A stretch of 64,000 bases of DNA from Calendula officinalis (taxonomy: Eukaryota > Streptophyta > Magnoliopsida > Asterales > Asteraceae). This document shows, in pieces, positions 20,693 to 32,714 of this stretch (position 1 is its first letter; each line of letters starts with the position of its first letter). The DNA lies in the NCBI GenBank assembly GCA_963853835.1, contig OY970828.1, forward strand, positions 62,054,861-62,118,860, in the 5' to 3' direction. Made by a program: the position numbers and the translations under genes. The notes beneath the pieces were generated by a model, which was not told where the DNA came from, searched no databases, and saw only the letters and a list, made by a program, of their open reading frames with translations.

Positions 20693-20957
20693 CTCCCTCC
20701 GTCCCACAAAAAAGTTCTCATTTCTCCTCAAAATTTTGTCCCACAAAAAAGTTCTCATTTCTCCAATTTAAGGGGTCCAATTAATAAAATAATATTATTA
20801 TCAATTAACGCAACACTAACTATTGTGTAAAAGTACATTCTCTCTCCAATCTAACCTTATATTTTATTCAAAATTATTAGCATTAACCCCACCACTAACT
20901 ATCTCCTAAATACTCGTGCGCGTGTGAAATGACAACTTTTTTGTGAGACGGAGGGAG
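20693..20957. mobile_element. Stowaway-type MITE (Tc1/mariner)
   Basis: Terminal inverted repeats are CTCCCTCCGTCCCAC and GTGAGACGGAGGGAG, flanked by TA dinucleotides at 20691-20692 and 20958-20959. Length is 265 bp with no coding capacity. A subterminal module (CACAAAAAAGTTCTCATTTC) occurs twice at the left end. Confidence 0.9.
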
Positions 20958-21029
20958 TATTTTTTATAGCAGATTTTGCATTATTAACATATTGATCGTC
21001 TCTGTTTTGGGAAGCGTGAGTGGAGACTG

Positions 21030-22420
21030 TGACGAATTAGGTGTAACCCGATGATGAGATAAATCTAGTTATAAAATAAAGCTCCAAATACCACTAATCT
21101 AGACTACCACGTTCATAGGCAACTATATCTAATCGCGGGTAATATAGCTTAGGCAAGTATAAGGGTTATCGAATCCTCAGGGAGCGACTTATGTAATCCA
21201 AAGATCAAAAGTTAACAAGTTAATTATGTTGATTATAAGTTTCATTGTTTGAATTATAAAGATTAAATTGATTGAACAAATACTTGGAAAGTGAAATAAG
21301 ATTGGGTTTTAGAAAATTGTTTTTCAAAAGATTAAAGTATATCCACTATGTCTGAATTCATCTAGGTTTATGTCTGGTTATTAAGCCCCGATTACTTCTA
21401 ATTTTCTAGAGGTCACGGTACTAGATTCCTCTCAATTCTGTTTAATAAACTAGACACAACTAATAGGAATTCCTTTTCTCTAAAGTTGTAATCTAATCAC
21501 ACCTCGGGTTGTTAATTTTATTAGGTTTGGATCACCTAAACCCTCTAACCTAGAACTTCCGTCACTACGGTTGGACTTTCAATTTACCTTAACTTATTGG
21601 AATCTAATTTCAATCCCTATTCCTAGTGAATTGCCATCTAGGTCACTTGGGTGAAAATATGAGGGTATAAATAACTAGTTCAATTGTTGTCAATAATCAA
21701 CTAGTCACCAATAAACAAATTAGACAACAAAGATCAAAGTGTAAACCGAAAGATTAATGCATTAATTAACAATTGTTCAAAGACAAGATAGAAAATCCTA
21801 AATTTAACCAAACATAACCCTAAAATCTGTCAAACATAGCAAATATTAAGATTATTAGCCCATGGAAGTGTTAATAATCATCAAACATACAAAAGAAATC
21901 AAAATACCGAATATTGTTTTGATCGAAATGATAAAAATCCAATGAATTGCTTGATTTGGTGAAGAAATTTCTTGAGAACTGTTGTATTTCGTCGCCCAAC
22001 TGCCCAAAAACATAGTCCCATTCGAAGTTACGTTTTAATTTGACGAAATCTGATATAAATTAACTCATCCCGCGTCACCTCGCGCCGAGCTCGCGTCAGG
22101 CTCGCGGCGCGAGGTCTGGTGTTCTGGTCGAAATTTGGACACGAGAGTGGCTTTAAACGCGAGTAAGGACGCGAGGTGAAACGGAACTTTTTGGAACTCG
22201 ACGCGAGGTTTTCGCGTCTGGCTCGCGCCCAGAAAGCTTCGATTTTCACGCGTTGTCCATTTTAGCTCCTTTTTCGCTCGTTTTCGCCATATATTTCCTC
22301 TTTGGGCCTCAAATGTATAATACCTAGTAAATTGAGTAATATCAAATGAAATCTAATTAAAAACACGCTTAATTTACGCGATATTGACGACAAAGAATAT
22401 GTCTAAAAACGTCAATATCA
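21030..22420 (-). mobile_element. Unclassified non-autonomous element, probably LTR-derived
   Basis: A coherent stretch with no proteins. The minus strand shows a promoter-like order: CGCGAG-rich block (22066-22250), TATA-like TTTATATC (about 22053-22060), then a long leader-like region to about 21030. GATATTGACG and its inverse CGTCAATATC at 22381-22420 could form a terminal hairpin. A phrase near 21165-21190 (GGGTTATCGAATCCTCAGGG) resembles stretches seen in other plant non-autonomous retroelements. Boundaries and family are uncertain. Confidence 0.35.
22066..22250 (-). repeat. CGCGAG-rich block (copy outside the Gypsy LTRs)
   Basis: About ten CTCGCG/CGCGAG hexamers, often as CTCGCGGCGCGAG, in otherwise AT-rich DNA. 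It abuts a TATA-like box about 11 bp away on the minus strand, as in the LTRs at 48, 51.5, 57 and 63 kb. Confidence 0.85.
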
Positions 22421-22619
22421 CCCGACTAACCCGAAACCCGACCAACCTGATTCCTTATCCGCTCGGGTTTCGATTTAGGATTTCTTTACCTCAAACCCGA
22501 CGGACCCGACCCCATAAGAGACAAAACCAGGCCCGACACACACCCTAACTATAGTCGACTTTCATTTTGTAAGCATACATATTTCCTGCAGTGTACCGCT
22601 GCTATCAGTACACTACGGA

Positions 22620-22808
22620 ATGAAAATAGGTGGTTGGGTGAGTCTTGTGGTCTTTGCACTCTTTTATATTCTAGCATTTTACACCATGTTCGTGGTGAGG
22701 GAATGCATTGAAAGATACATCCAACGTGTAAAGATTAGGAAGTATCGAGACATGGGTTTGGCCGCTTATGGAAGAGTTGGATGGCATATCCTATCAGTAA
22801 GTTTGTAA
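22620..22808 (+). CDS. Small ORF with a membrane segment, possibly a first exon
   Basis: ATG 22620 opens a 62-codon frame (MKIGGWVSLVVFALFYIL...). It has one strongly hydrophobic segment (residues 5-26) followed by a basic amphipathic stretch (ECIERYIQRVKIRKYRDMG). A GTAAGT donor at 22797 would end the exon at residue 59. No downstream exon or family was recognised; it may be a relict. Confidence 0.25.
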   Translation: MKIGGWVSLVVFALFYILAFYTMFVVRECIERYIQRVKIRKYRDMGLAAYGRVGWHILSVSL

Positions 22809-22849
22809 TCTCATATAGCTAAATTTATTATGAAAAATGACTTTTTTAC

Positions 22850-23260
22850 CCTCACGTGCATTGCATATGGGGTGAGTTAACAGAATAAACTAACGTCAGT
22901 TAGTGTAAAGGACCATCGGTGAAAAACCTTTCAGAATTAAGAACCATCATTGTAATTTTTGAAACTAAAGGACCATTAGTGAAATTTGCTATAAACTTAA
23001 ATAATCATCCATGTAATTTACTCAGAAATTAATGTTATATTTTTGTCATGTTTGTCGGGTTTTAGAATGTAATAAGTAAACATTTGTTATTTTTGTTATT
23101 TATTTTGTGTTGTCGTGTTTATCGTTTTTTTAATTGGGTCGTGTTTGTGTTAGCAAAATAAAACACGACTTCGTGTCGTGTTGTTTTCGTGTTGAACAAA
23201 TCTGTATCGTGTCGTGGTACCCAAAAACACGAAACAATAACATGATTTGAGAGCCCTACT
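22850..23260. other. Remnants of short repeats
   Basis: About 22900-23030 (AAAGGACCAT, CCATGTAATTTACTC) resembles one arm of the foldback element in the aminotransferase intron at 35.7-36.0 kb. About 23130-23230 is rich in CGTGTCGTGTT. Neither has clear ends. Confidence 0.35.
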
Positions 23261-23442
23261 TGGAAGGTTAACTAATAAATGGATTTTGATTTAAAAAAAA
23301 AGTTAAAAACCGTCTAATTGAATATCATTAAAATTTAAAATATGTATTATCAATAACTTAAATATTAAAATAATTTATAATTAATCAATTTTTAAATTTT
23401 TTGATACTATCCCGTTATAAATTATTATAAATTAGGGTTTTG

Positions 23443-23585
23443 TTAGGACTGTCATTAAGAGGTGGTTACGTGCATAAATCGTTTGTACTTTTAGTGGTGG
23501 GAGTTGATTCCTAAAATGCAGGGGGCGATTATTGATTATTGTACAAGTTTTTTATGCGTGTCTTGACGTCTTAATGACAGCCTTA
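23443..23585. mobile_element. Small foldback MITE (about 143 bp)
   Basis: TAGGACTGTCATTAAGA at the left and TCTTAATGACAGCCTTA at the right are near-perfect inverted repeats. The complementarity extends into GTGCATAAA / TTTATGCGTG. A further direct copy of the terminus (AGGGCTGTCATTA) follows at 23585. The target-site duplication is unclear. Confidence 0.55.
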
Positions 23586-23811
23586 GGGCTGTCATTATCA
23601 TTTTCCTATAAATTATTATACAGTTTTCTACAGAGCCGTTTATGTAAGGCCAAAAGGTACCAAAGATAGAACTGGGAAATGTTAAGCTCAAAATATTTAT
23701 CTAATAGATATTTTTGTAGCTTTTATACCATTTTTCCATCTGTTGGGTTTTTTATTGTTTTTATTTTTAATTTATTTTTTCCAACTTTTACAAACATATT
23801 ACTTCCTCCGT

Positions 23812-24185
23812 ATCAAAATAAGTGACACATTTTTCATTTTTGAGTGTATCAAAATAAGTGACACATTTTGAAAACTTTCCTTATTTGGTAAAAATAGTGG
23901 GACTCATACCCACTAACTATCCACTTTAATAAAGTGAAGTTACATGTAGATGATATTAATTATTAGAGTTTTTTCATTATGAGTGGAACAAAATAAGTGA
24001 TACACTTTCTATTTAGGGGTGGAACAAAATAAGTGATACAATTCCAAAAGTTACCTTATTTAGTAATAAAGTGAGACCCTTTCTCCACTAACTATTCACT
24101 TTAATCTATTTTAAACTACTTTTTAATATTTTGTCTCAAAAACCGTGTTTCACGAAGTGTATCACTTATTTTGATACGGAGGTAG
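23812..24185. mobile_element. Stowaway-type MITE, second family
   Basis: Ends are CTTCCTCCGTATCAAAATAA and TTATTTTGATACGGAGGTAG inside TA dinucleotides (23810-23811 and 24186-24187). Length is 374 bp. The subterminal sequence GTATCAAAATAAGTGACACA is duplicated at the left, as in the other Stowaways here. Confidence 0.9.
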
Positions 24186-24189
24186 TATT

Positions 24190-25520
24190 TTTTTTTAACA
24201 TCAGATTTTTTATTAGAGTTTAGCAATGTGCTAAACAATCAAAACAAAAGGTTCTTAAGTCAATCTACCCAAGATATCTTAAAATTGTGATTCATGTGGT
24301 TAAGCCATAAATACGAATACAAAATAATATAATCAACTATATCTAATTTTCGAAGGCTACCAACATCAAATAGAACCGAGTTTCTGAATCTTCAAATCCA
24401 CCAGCAAGTAGTAATCCTGATCACATGTCGTTTTAATCTCTTATACTTTGTATTTGGAAAAGCTTCACATTGTTGCCACCAGTCATTAAAAGAATTAATA
24501 TCTCTCGTAATATTATATCTCATATTACGATCACAAATTCACGATAATTGATTAAAATATAAGTTACCCATGACGTTTAATTCAAATGTGCTAATCTAAT
24601 CTTTACTTACTGAACTTGAGTTTTTTCTTTATTTAACAAGATTGTTTATACATGTAGATGATATTAATTCTTCAAAGAGCAAATAGTCGCTCATTGTAAA
24701 AACCCTCCGCTTCGTTTGTTTGGAATGACGATATACAAGTTATTAAGTATTAGAGTTCATATCAACATTAATTGGTTAAGAACAGTAGAACGGGGACAAA
24801 TTTGCAAGAACTAATATAGTATGAGATGGTTTGTGGTAAGTAAGGCTATAAAAGTTCAAAAAACACATTAGGTAAATATTTTTCAAATTACACCAATTTG
24901 GTAAATATTTATTTTTAAAACTCCATAAGTTCTATCCAATCAAATAGAATTTTTTACCATGTTTGTGTAAGGAGGGTTTTCAAGAGAAAACTTTTGTAGG
25001 TTGATACAAATACTTACGAAGGATTCTTTTGATTTATAAATATTCTCCAACAAATTTTTTTGGAGATGAACTCGATGTACCACATGAAAAATAGCCAATT
25101 CTCTTAAAATCGGCTTTTAACATCCATTTGGAGTTAATATCACGATCATACTTTATTTCTATTTTATGACAGTTCCCTTTAAACAAAATAGATGATGAAA
25201 TCTCAAAATTATTAAAATTAATTTTGTGTTAAAACCAAATTTAAGATCGAAAAACGTAACTGAAGAAGGGATTAATTTTAGGCGTTTAGAAATTAGGGTT
25301 GAATGTAGGCGGAGCAAGGGGGAAGCATTCAACAACGTCGTAAATGAAGAAAGGATTATTTGAAACTCTAATTGATGAATGAACGGGAAAAATGATGTGA
25401 AAGGAAATACTGTTTCTAGTAGATTTTATTTAAAAGGAAATACAGTTTCTAGTTTATTATGGTAGTAGATTTTGTTTAATTTTTTATTTTTCTAAATTTT
25501 ACTTTTAACTCCTCCTAATT
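24190..25520. other. AT-rich gene-free stretch
   Basis: No coding similarity, RNA gene or clear repeat termini were recognised. The short motif ACATGTAGATGATATTAAT occurs here (24653) and in the upstream Stowaway (23942). Confidence 0.5.
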
Positions 25521-25525
25521 TAATA

Positions 25526-25790
25526 TTACATTCGTCCCATAAAAAAAATTTTATTTCTTTTTAAATTTTTGTCTCACAAAAAAGTTCTCATTTCTCATAC
25601 TACTATTTTAAGTGTCAACTTAATAAAATAATATTGTTACTATAAACCTCACACTAACTATCTCCTAAAAGTATTTCATCTCTCCAAACTAATCTTATAT
25701 TTTAATCAAAATTTGACCCCAACCATTAAGTATCTCTTAAAAACTTATGTCGATCAAGAATGAAATATTTTTTTGGCTTGTAAGCAGTAA
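25526..25790. mobile_element. Degenerate Stowaway-type MITE
   Basis: The left end CATTCGTCCCATAAAAAAAA and an internal GTCTCACAAAAAAGTTCTCA parallel the 20.7-kb Stowaway, as does the AACTATCTCCTAAAA interior. The right end has decayed. Confidence 0.55.
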
Positions 25791-25950
25791 TTTTTTTCTA
25801 AAAAATTTAAGTTTACGTAACTTTTTTTTTGGAAACGGCTTTCATTAAAACACAACTAGCTAAAAGCTAGAAAACAAAAAGTTAACAATTACAAGGTAAA
25901 ATAAGCCATTCGGCCCAACTAACTCTGTGCTTAATTCTACGATTACAAAT

Positions 25951-28900
25951 CTAAAGATAAGAAACTTCTTTTATGGCGTCAACTAACATATTTCTACGGG
26001 CATCTCCATTCTCGAAAGTAATAGCATTTCTATGCCGCCACATGATCCACACTACCGTAAGGTACACGGCCTCAATAATCAACTTCCATTTCATACTTAT
26101 AGAGCTATCCTCTAAAGAACTCAACATAACATCCAAGTCATCCACATTTGTATCGACCACTTGAAGCCAATTCCCAATTGCATGCCACACGGCTTTGGTT
26201 ACCGGGCAACTCCAAAAAATATGATCCGTATCTTCAACACCATCACCACACATCACACATTTCAAATCTTCAAACGGAATACCTCTTAATGCTAAGTTCA
26301 CTTTACACGGGACCCGGTTTAGATTTATCTTCCAAAAAAGAATGTTTACTTTCCGAGGCACAAGCGAATTCCATCTTGTACCTACTACGGAGGAAGGCAA
26401 AATAATACTATCGAGCCATCGTCTAGTACTTTTGACTTCATACCCGCCGGTCTCTCCAATATCCCAAACCCAAACATCCGGATCATTCGAAATTGTAACA
26501 TCATCTAATAATCTTGTTATCTCCCCAATTTGGGCTTCTTCTCTTCCTCCCCTTATCTCCCTCCGCCACTCCCACCTAACCGTACCGTCCATCATCCTAT
26601 CTCCCACCATACAATTTTCGTTACCTTCCAACAGGTATATTCTTGGAAATCTCAAACAAAGAGGAATTTGGTCAACCCATTTATCCTTCCAAAATCTAAT
26701 GGACCGTCCATTACCAACCCGGATTCTAAGATGAGAAAGTAAGTCCAAACCATTTCTCTTATAATTTCGGACTAGTTTCAACATCTGGGCCCAAGGTTGA
26801 GGCCCAAACTCACGAGTCCCTTCCGAGTCCAGCGCCCCAAATTCACCATATATATCTTTGATCACATTAGACCATAAACTATTCCCACTCTTCACAAATC
26901 TCCAAAACCATTTTAAAACAAGGGCAATATTAAATGCATATAAACTACCAATCTCTAACCCCCCATTTTCTTTTGATGCCAAGACCAAATCCCAATTTAC
27001 CCAATGAATCTTTCTTCTTTCCTCGGTACTGCCCCAAAAAAACAATGCTCTCAACATTTCTAGACTTTTAACAACCGTTTTTGGCACCACAAACATGGAC
27101 ATATAATAAATCCCCAAACCACCCAACACCGTTTTTAACAACATCGAACGCCCGCCTACCGACAACGTATTTACCTTCTAATTCGATAACTTTTTCTTGA
27201 ATCTGTCAATCAAAACATCCCAATTCTTCTTTTTTGACATGCATGACCCCACCGGAAGGCCTAAATAAGTGAACGGAAATTTACCGTTACAAACTCCAAT
27301 TTTATCCGCCATCTCCTTAACCTCTCTATCCGGTACCCCAATACCAAATAAATTTGATTTATGAAGATTTATTTTCAACCCCGATGCCATGTGAAAATAA
27401 TGCAAAATAATAAGTAACTTTTGCACATTATTAAGAGACCATTCCCCCATAAAAATGACATCATCAGCATATAATAAATGAGAAATTGTATCCGAATCTT
27501 GCTTCACTTGCACGCCTCTGAACAAATGTTGGGAAACTGCCTCTTCCATGGACACATGGAGACCCTCCATAGCAATAATAAAGAGGAAGGGTGATAATGG
27601 ATCACCTTGACGAAGCCCTCTTTCAAGTTTAAATTCTTTAGACGCATTCCCATTTAAAATAATCGAGGCCCTTGAAGATTTAAGAATCGCGTTTATCCAC
27701 TTTCTCCACCTATCCGGGAAATCCATAAACTCCATCATCCGATCTAAATACTCCCAGCTAATAGAGTCATAAGCTTTCTCAAAATCTACTTTCAACACCA
27801 TTGCACTCTTTTTCTTCTTTTTGAACCATGCAGTAATTTCATTAACGATCATTGGACCGTCCAAAATTTGGCGACCCTTAACAAATGCCGACTGCTCCAT
27901 GCTGACCATCGTACCCGCCACCAATGCTAGCCTCATAGCTAGCAGTTTAGCTATAATTTTATACTGAACACCGATAAGGCTGATAGGACGGTAATCATTC
28001 ACTGCAAGCGGGTTAATCACTTTAGGAATCAAAGTAATGAATGATGAATTGCATCCAGTCGGCATGAAACCTGTTTCAAAAAACTCAACAACAAAATTAA
28101 AAATATCATCTTTTAAAACATCCCAAAATCTTTTAATAAATGCAAATGTAAAACCGTCAGGCCCGGGGGCCTTGTCGTTTCCACAGCTCCAAACCACTTG
28201 TCTCAGCTCGCACATAGAAACCGGCGCCACCAACAAACTCGAGCTATCTGCTGACAATCTCTTAAATTTGTCACTTCTTCTTGCAACTTTAATCACTTGC
28301 ACACTTTTAAATTTTTTCTCATAGTACTCGAAAAACACATTTTTCACCATCGGCGGAGAGGTAAGCCAAACACCTTCATGTTTCACGCCCCGAATCATAG
28401 AATGCCTTCTTTTACTATTAATAATTGCGTGAAAATATTTCGAGTTTTCATCACCTTCAATGCTCCATTTTATTTTAGCTTTCTGAGCTAAATCTCTCCA
28501 CTCTTTGGCATCCAACTTATACAATTCTAATTTAGCCTCTTGCCTCTCGGCCACTTCCTCTTCCAAAACCGTATTATCCTCCAACTTTTTCTCAATCTCA
28601 ATAATTCGATTCATCAATTTCTTTTTTTGTTCCACCAAAGTCTCACTTTTGGCCTTCCACCAAGCTTTACAATTATCTTTTAGCATCTTTAATTTATCCT
28701 TAAACCGAATAAATTGACTACTACTAGATCTCTCTGTACTCACCTCCCACGACTTCTTGACCATATCTTCAAACGATTCGTCACCCATCCAAGAATTAAA
28801 AAACCGAAACACCCGAGCACCATAATCAACCGATTCTTGAGAAAGAACAATCGGTCTATAATCCGAAATAATGTCTGACATAACGTTCGCCACTAAATCC

Positions 28901-29529
28901 GTACACACATCAAACACACCTTCATTCACCAAAAATCTGTCCAATTTACTCATTTTTCTACCATCTGAACTTAATCTAGTATACGCGGAGCCTCCCATCG
29001 GGACCTCAATAAGACCTGTGGAATCAACGAATGTGTTAAAATCCGCAATTTCTCTATCATCTCTTTCACAGCCCCATCTTTCACCTTCCTCACGAACCGC
29101 ATTAAAGTCACCAAACATAATATGATTACCTTCATTAGACTCTAAATAATTTCTAATAAACTCCCACAAAAGCCGCTTATCACTGTTACTTTGCGGCGCA
29201 TAAACATTTCCCATTATACACTTTACCTTATTTTTTTTCCACTCCCCATGAACAAATAAAACATTCCGGACACTTACAATATGCGAACTCGTAAAGAACT
29301 CCGGGTCCCAAACAGAAAGAATACCACCCGAAGCACCAACCGCGCTACTTAAAGCAAAATCGAACGACATATTACCCCAAATTTGCTTTACCATAAACAC
29401 ATCCACCTTAGAAACCCTCGTCTCTTGCACCCCTAGAAAAGCCGCCTTATATTTATTACATATACCACCAATCCTTTTCCTTTTTACCGTATCTCCTATA
29501 CCACACGCATTTATGGACATAATATTCAT
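25951..29529 (-). pseudogene. LINE ORF2 with premature TAG and altered endonuclease site
   Basis: The frame starts at ATG 29529 (MNIMSINACGIGD), overlapping the ORF1 stop by 4 bases. It covers the endonuclease (VQETRVSK, GDFNAVRE) and the RT (APGPDGFTF, LKVDFEKAYDS, GLRQGDPLSPF, HLLYADDVIF), then meets TAG at 27178-27180 (codon 784). The same frame continues to 25951 with the zf-RVT region (CVMCGDGVEDTDHIFWSC). A second lesion is subtle: the catalytic SDH of the endonuclease reads SDY (Tyr codon 28858-28860). RT could still be translated, but target cleavage by its own endonuclease is doubtful. Confidence 0.9.
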
Positions 29530-31106
29530 AAATGACCGTATTCTGCTCCCATGCTACTGATTATACGTTCCAAAGACGTTTGACACCGTTCCATATCATG
29601 ACCCATTGCTTGACCAATATCTATATACCTGTTCAAATCATCAATTAATGACACCGTTTTTGTGTTCTTCTTCAAAAACCCTGTTGACGCGTACGAATTT
29701 TCTGATTGGACCCTATGGTTACCTTTATGACTATCTTTATCTTCCTTACTCTGATTTGCCATAATTTTCTCGAAACCAGGAGGTCTCGACAAGAACGATT
29801 TCTGCTCCGTATCAACATCTTCTACCCTCTCATCCTTCTTTTCTACCTTTCCTCCTATTTTGGCTTCCGTTTCATTCCCTCTATCCGTAGTATGAATAAT
29901 ACCTGTATCCTCACAATTAATTTTCGCTTCTTGATTGCTATCTGTTTCATCACCGTTCCTTTCATCATTATTTTCGTTGTAATTAACCTCCTCATTTTCA
30001 TCTGAATTACTATCTCGTGACATTGACCTGTCATCTTCATCACCTTTACTTCCTTCTTCAATATTTCTCATACACGGTTGCCACAACGCGATCTCGTACA
30101 CCCACACATTATATCTATGATCGCCAATCACAACCTCCACTTCTTCGTTTATCTTGCCTCCTATCTTTGTCTTAACACACACTTTTCCGGTACCTCCCTC
30201 TCCGTTTTCCCCATCAACAAACATAATCTCTCCCCAACCTTTTATTATCTTTTTTATTGCATTAACTGTGCCCGCCATTAGCGGTAACCCGTCAATGCGG
30301 ACCCATGCCACCTTATCATCAACAATAAACTTATCATCCAACGACCTTAATTGCGTGAAGTAGAACATCATGTCTTTGTGTTGTTTGAACTTATCACAAG
30401 CCATCTTGTTGTCGAATTCCATCCAAACCCAAGACCCACCAATATATTGAAAGTCAATATCTAAGAAACCCTCTTTCGCGCAAACCACCTTGATGTTTTC
30501 AATCAATGTCAATTCCCTAACTTTACCGATCAAGATTGTTCCTTCATCATCGATGGGCATAGCATCTTCCTTATCCAAAATAATAACAGGTTTCTTTTTT
30601 ACACCCCCTACTTCTTTTAAGTTACTGTGATCAGAATTCCCAATTATGACTTTTGGATCCTTTTTTGTTTTAAACAGTTCGACAAAGCTCCGACCTGTTT
30701 TTTGATCACTATTTTTCGCCGGACCTGAGTTTGATCTCATAGGTTCAGGCGCTGTTTCTTGTTTAGGTTTACGTTCAAACCTCGATCTCGAAGCAAATAA
30801 GTGATACGAGCCGTACCATGCAGAATTCATACGTTCAACTACCGTATCCACATTGTCAACCCTAATCAAACGAACAAAACCAAATCTACGACCAATTTTA
30901 GACAACTTACGAGGAATAAAGACGTCAACGACAATCCCGAATACCTGCATTGCCTTCCACAAGTCGTCTACCTCCCATGTCGGTGGAAAATTTGTAACGT
31001 AGAAGGACTTGGCAATCTTCTTCAAATCAAAATCCCCATTCCGGTGATACATACTCTGTTTTCCAGCGTTTTTCCTCCCGTTTCCAATCGTAGTAGATCT
31101 CGACAT
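29526..31106 (-). CDS. LINE ORF1 protein, RRM-containing
   Basis: The protein is 526 residues from ATG 31106 (MSRSTTIGNG). The RNA recognition motif at about residues 33-110 has RNP2-like FYVTNFP and RNP1-like RRFGFVRL. The central block (GGSWVWMEF, AWVRIDGLPLMAG) matches the other LINE's ORF1. A highly acidic, Asn/Asp/Glu-rich segment follows, then SRPPGFEK. The C-terminal end overlaps the ORF2 start (ATGA). It presumably binds the element's own RNA. The frame is fully open despite ORF2 damage. Confidence 0.85.
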   Translation of the reverse strand: MSRSTTIGNGRKNAGKQSMYHRNGDFDLKKIAKSFYVTNFPPTWEVDDLWKAMQVFGIVVDVFIPRKLSKIGRRFGFVRLIRVDNVDTVVERMNSAWYGSYHLFASRSRFERKPKQETAPEPMRSNSGPAKNSDQKTGRSFVELFKTKKDPKVIIGNSDHSNLKEVGGVKKKPVIILDKEDAMPIDDEGTILIGKVRELTLIENIKVVCAKEGFLDIDFQYIGGSWVWMEFDNKMACDKFKQHKDMMFYFTQLRSLDDKFIVDDKVAWVRIDGLPLMAGTVNAIKKIIKGWGEIMFVDGENGEGGTGKVCVKTKIGGKINEEVEVVIGDHRYNVWVYEIALWQPCMRNIEEGSKGDEDDRSMSRDSNSDENEEVNYNENNDERNGDETDSNQEAKINCEDTGIIHTTDRGNETEAKIGGKVEKKDERVEDVDTEQKSFLSRPPGFEKIMANQSKEDKDSHKGNHRVQSENSYASTGFLKKNTKTVSLIDDLNRYIDIGQAMGHDMERCQTSLERIISSMGAEYGHL

Positions 31107-31245
31107 TAGAACCCAAACCTTCCCCCCCTCCCCAATCTCGGAGAGAGCCGGAGCAAAAAAGAGCGCCGCCGGAACCCTAGAAGCGGCGGAATCCCTAGAG
31201 AGAAAAAGTCAGACGGTCAAACTTTTTTGTACTTTTACGTAACTT

Positions 31246-32278
31246 AAAACATCTTTTGATAAAAAAAGATTTTTATTATTTGATTTTCAGATTAATTTTT
31301 AGTTTTAATCAAAATCTTTTCAAATCACTATTCAAATTAATTTGAAAATTGTTTATATATTTTTTAATCTTCAATTGCAAAATTCTGCACTCAACTAATA
31401 TGCTATTTCATTGTCAATTAACTTAATTTTCCATCATCCATCTCAATTAAATCAATCACTAATTCGTTGTCTCAAGATCAACTCATTAGGATTAATCCCC
31501 TTAGCTCATCGGCGTGTTACCCGACTATTCCTTGAACCATCCAATTATATATAGGATTGAGTTTCACAATTTTGGTAATAATTATTTGATACAGTGATAC
31601 ACACATTTGTTCTTTTGAAGATTCTACTCATTATTAAAGGTGTCAATTCAGATCAGATTTGGGTTCTCAGGCTGATGGGTTAGAAATATTCAGCCTGAAA
31701 TCTGTATGTTCATATACTGGCATAAAGTAATAACTAAACAGTTGTCGCTAAAGTTGATTTTGAAACAACTATGTCATTTCTATTTATGAAAATCTTAAAA
31801 CCTCGTGAATTGGCAAAATTGAAAATACAAGAATCATCAAACGGACAAACGTCACATTCCCTTGTCAAGAATCGTTTAGGCCACCGACCCAATATCCTGC
31901 CTGCATTTTGTACGGCCCATAACCCACTAAATGAAATTCCACAAATAAGCCCCAAAAACACGTTTTTGGTCGGGAAATTCTTTTAAATGACTAATTAATA
32001 AGTTAAAATTAAAAAAAAAACACACACACACACACAATCTATTCATATTGATACATAATTTTAAGAGTGTGTATAGTTTGAGGGTTTGAAATTAAATGAA
32101 TGATAATGATAATGAAAGTGATATGTGATATTTGTTTGAATGGTATGAATTTGAATAAATAGATGCAATGGGTTTAAATATTTTGACTTTGGGTTATGTT
32201 CAGATTTAGTGGTTGGAGTTGATATGTTGGTGAAAAACTTTTTAAAACCTGAAAATTTAAAACCAAGAAACAAAATTG
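31246..32278. other. AT-rich intergenic stretch
   Basis: It includes a (CA)n run near 32018-32036. No gene or recognisable element termini. Confidence 0.45.
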
Positions 32279-32714
32279 AGGGTATGTTTGGTTTACCTAA
32301 TTGTAATGGAATGAACAATGTAATGGAATGAGCTAAGTAATAGAATGATTAATTACGATTACATTCTTATGTTTGGTAGTTATGCTGAAATGTAATGAAT
32401 GATTAATGCCTTTTGTTTGGTATGTATGAATAAACATCGGAATGGAATGAAATTATATTATAAAGACTAAAATATCCTTATAAAATAAATAATAGTAATG
32501 TTATAAGGGGCATAATTGGAAAAATAAAAATATCCATGAATGGAATGAAAAATTACATGGGGGGCCCTATGGAATAAAAAATATGGATTGTAATGTAATG
32601 GGATATTCAATGTAATCAACCATTGCATTACGAAATACGTAACAAACAACATTTTTGTATTACATTGGAATAGTTGATTCGATTACGTCTTTGATTCATC
32701 CATACCAAACACTA
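32279..32714. mobile_element. MITE-like element with TGTTTGGT termini
   Basis: GGGTATGTTTGGTTTACC at the left is mirrored by CCATACCAAACACTAC at the right. The interior is full of TGTAATGGAATGA-type motifs, a composition typical of plant PIF/Harbinger-like MITEs. The target-site duplication was not resolved. Confidence 0.45.

Larger units (their letters stand above)
25824..31233 (-). mobile_element. Second RRM-type LINE, reversed, nearly intact
   Basis: Target-site duplication TTTACGTAACTT lies at 25812-25823 and 31234-31245; the poly(A) tail appears as T residues from 25824. ORF1 is open and ORF2 has one premature stop. It is of the same family type as the LINE at 10-15 kb but clearly diverged, and lies in opposite orientation about 10 kb away. 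The 5' UTR is about 31107-31233. Confidence 0.9.
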
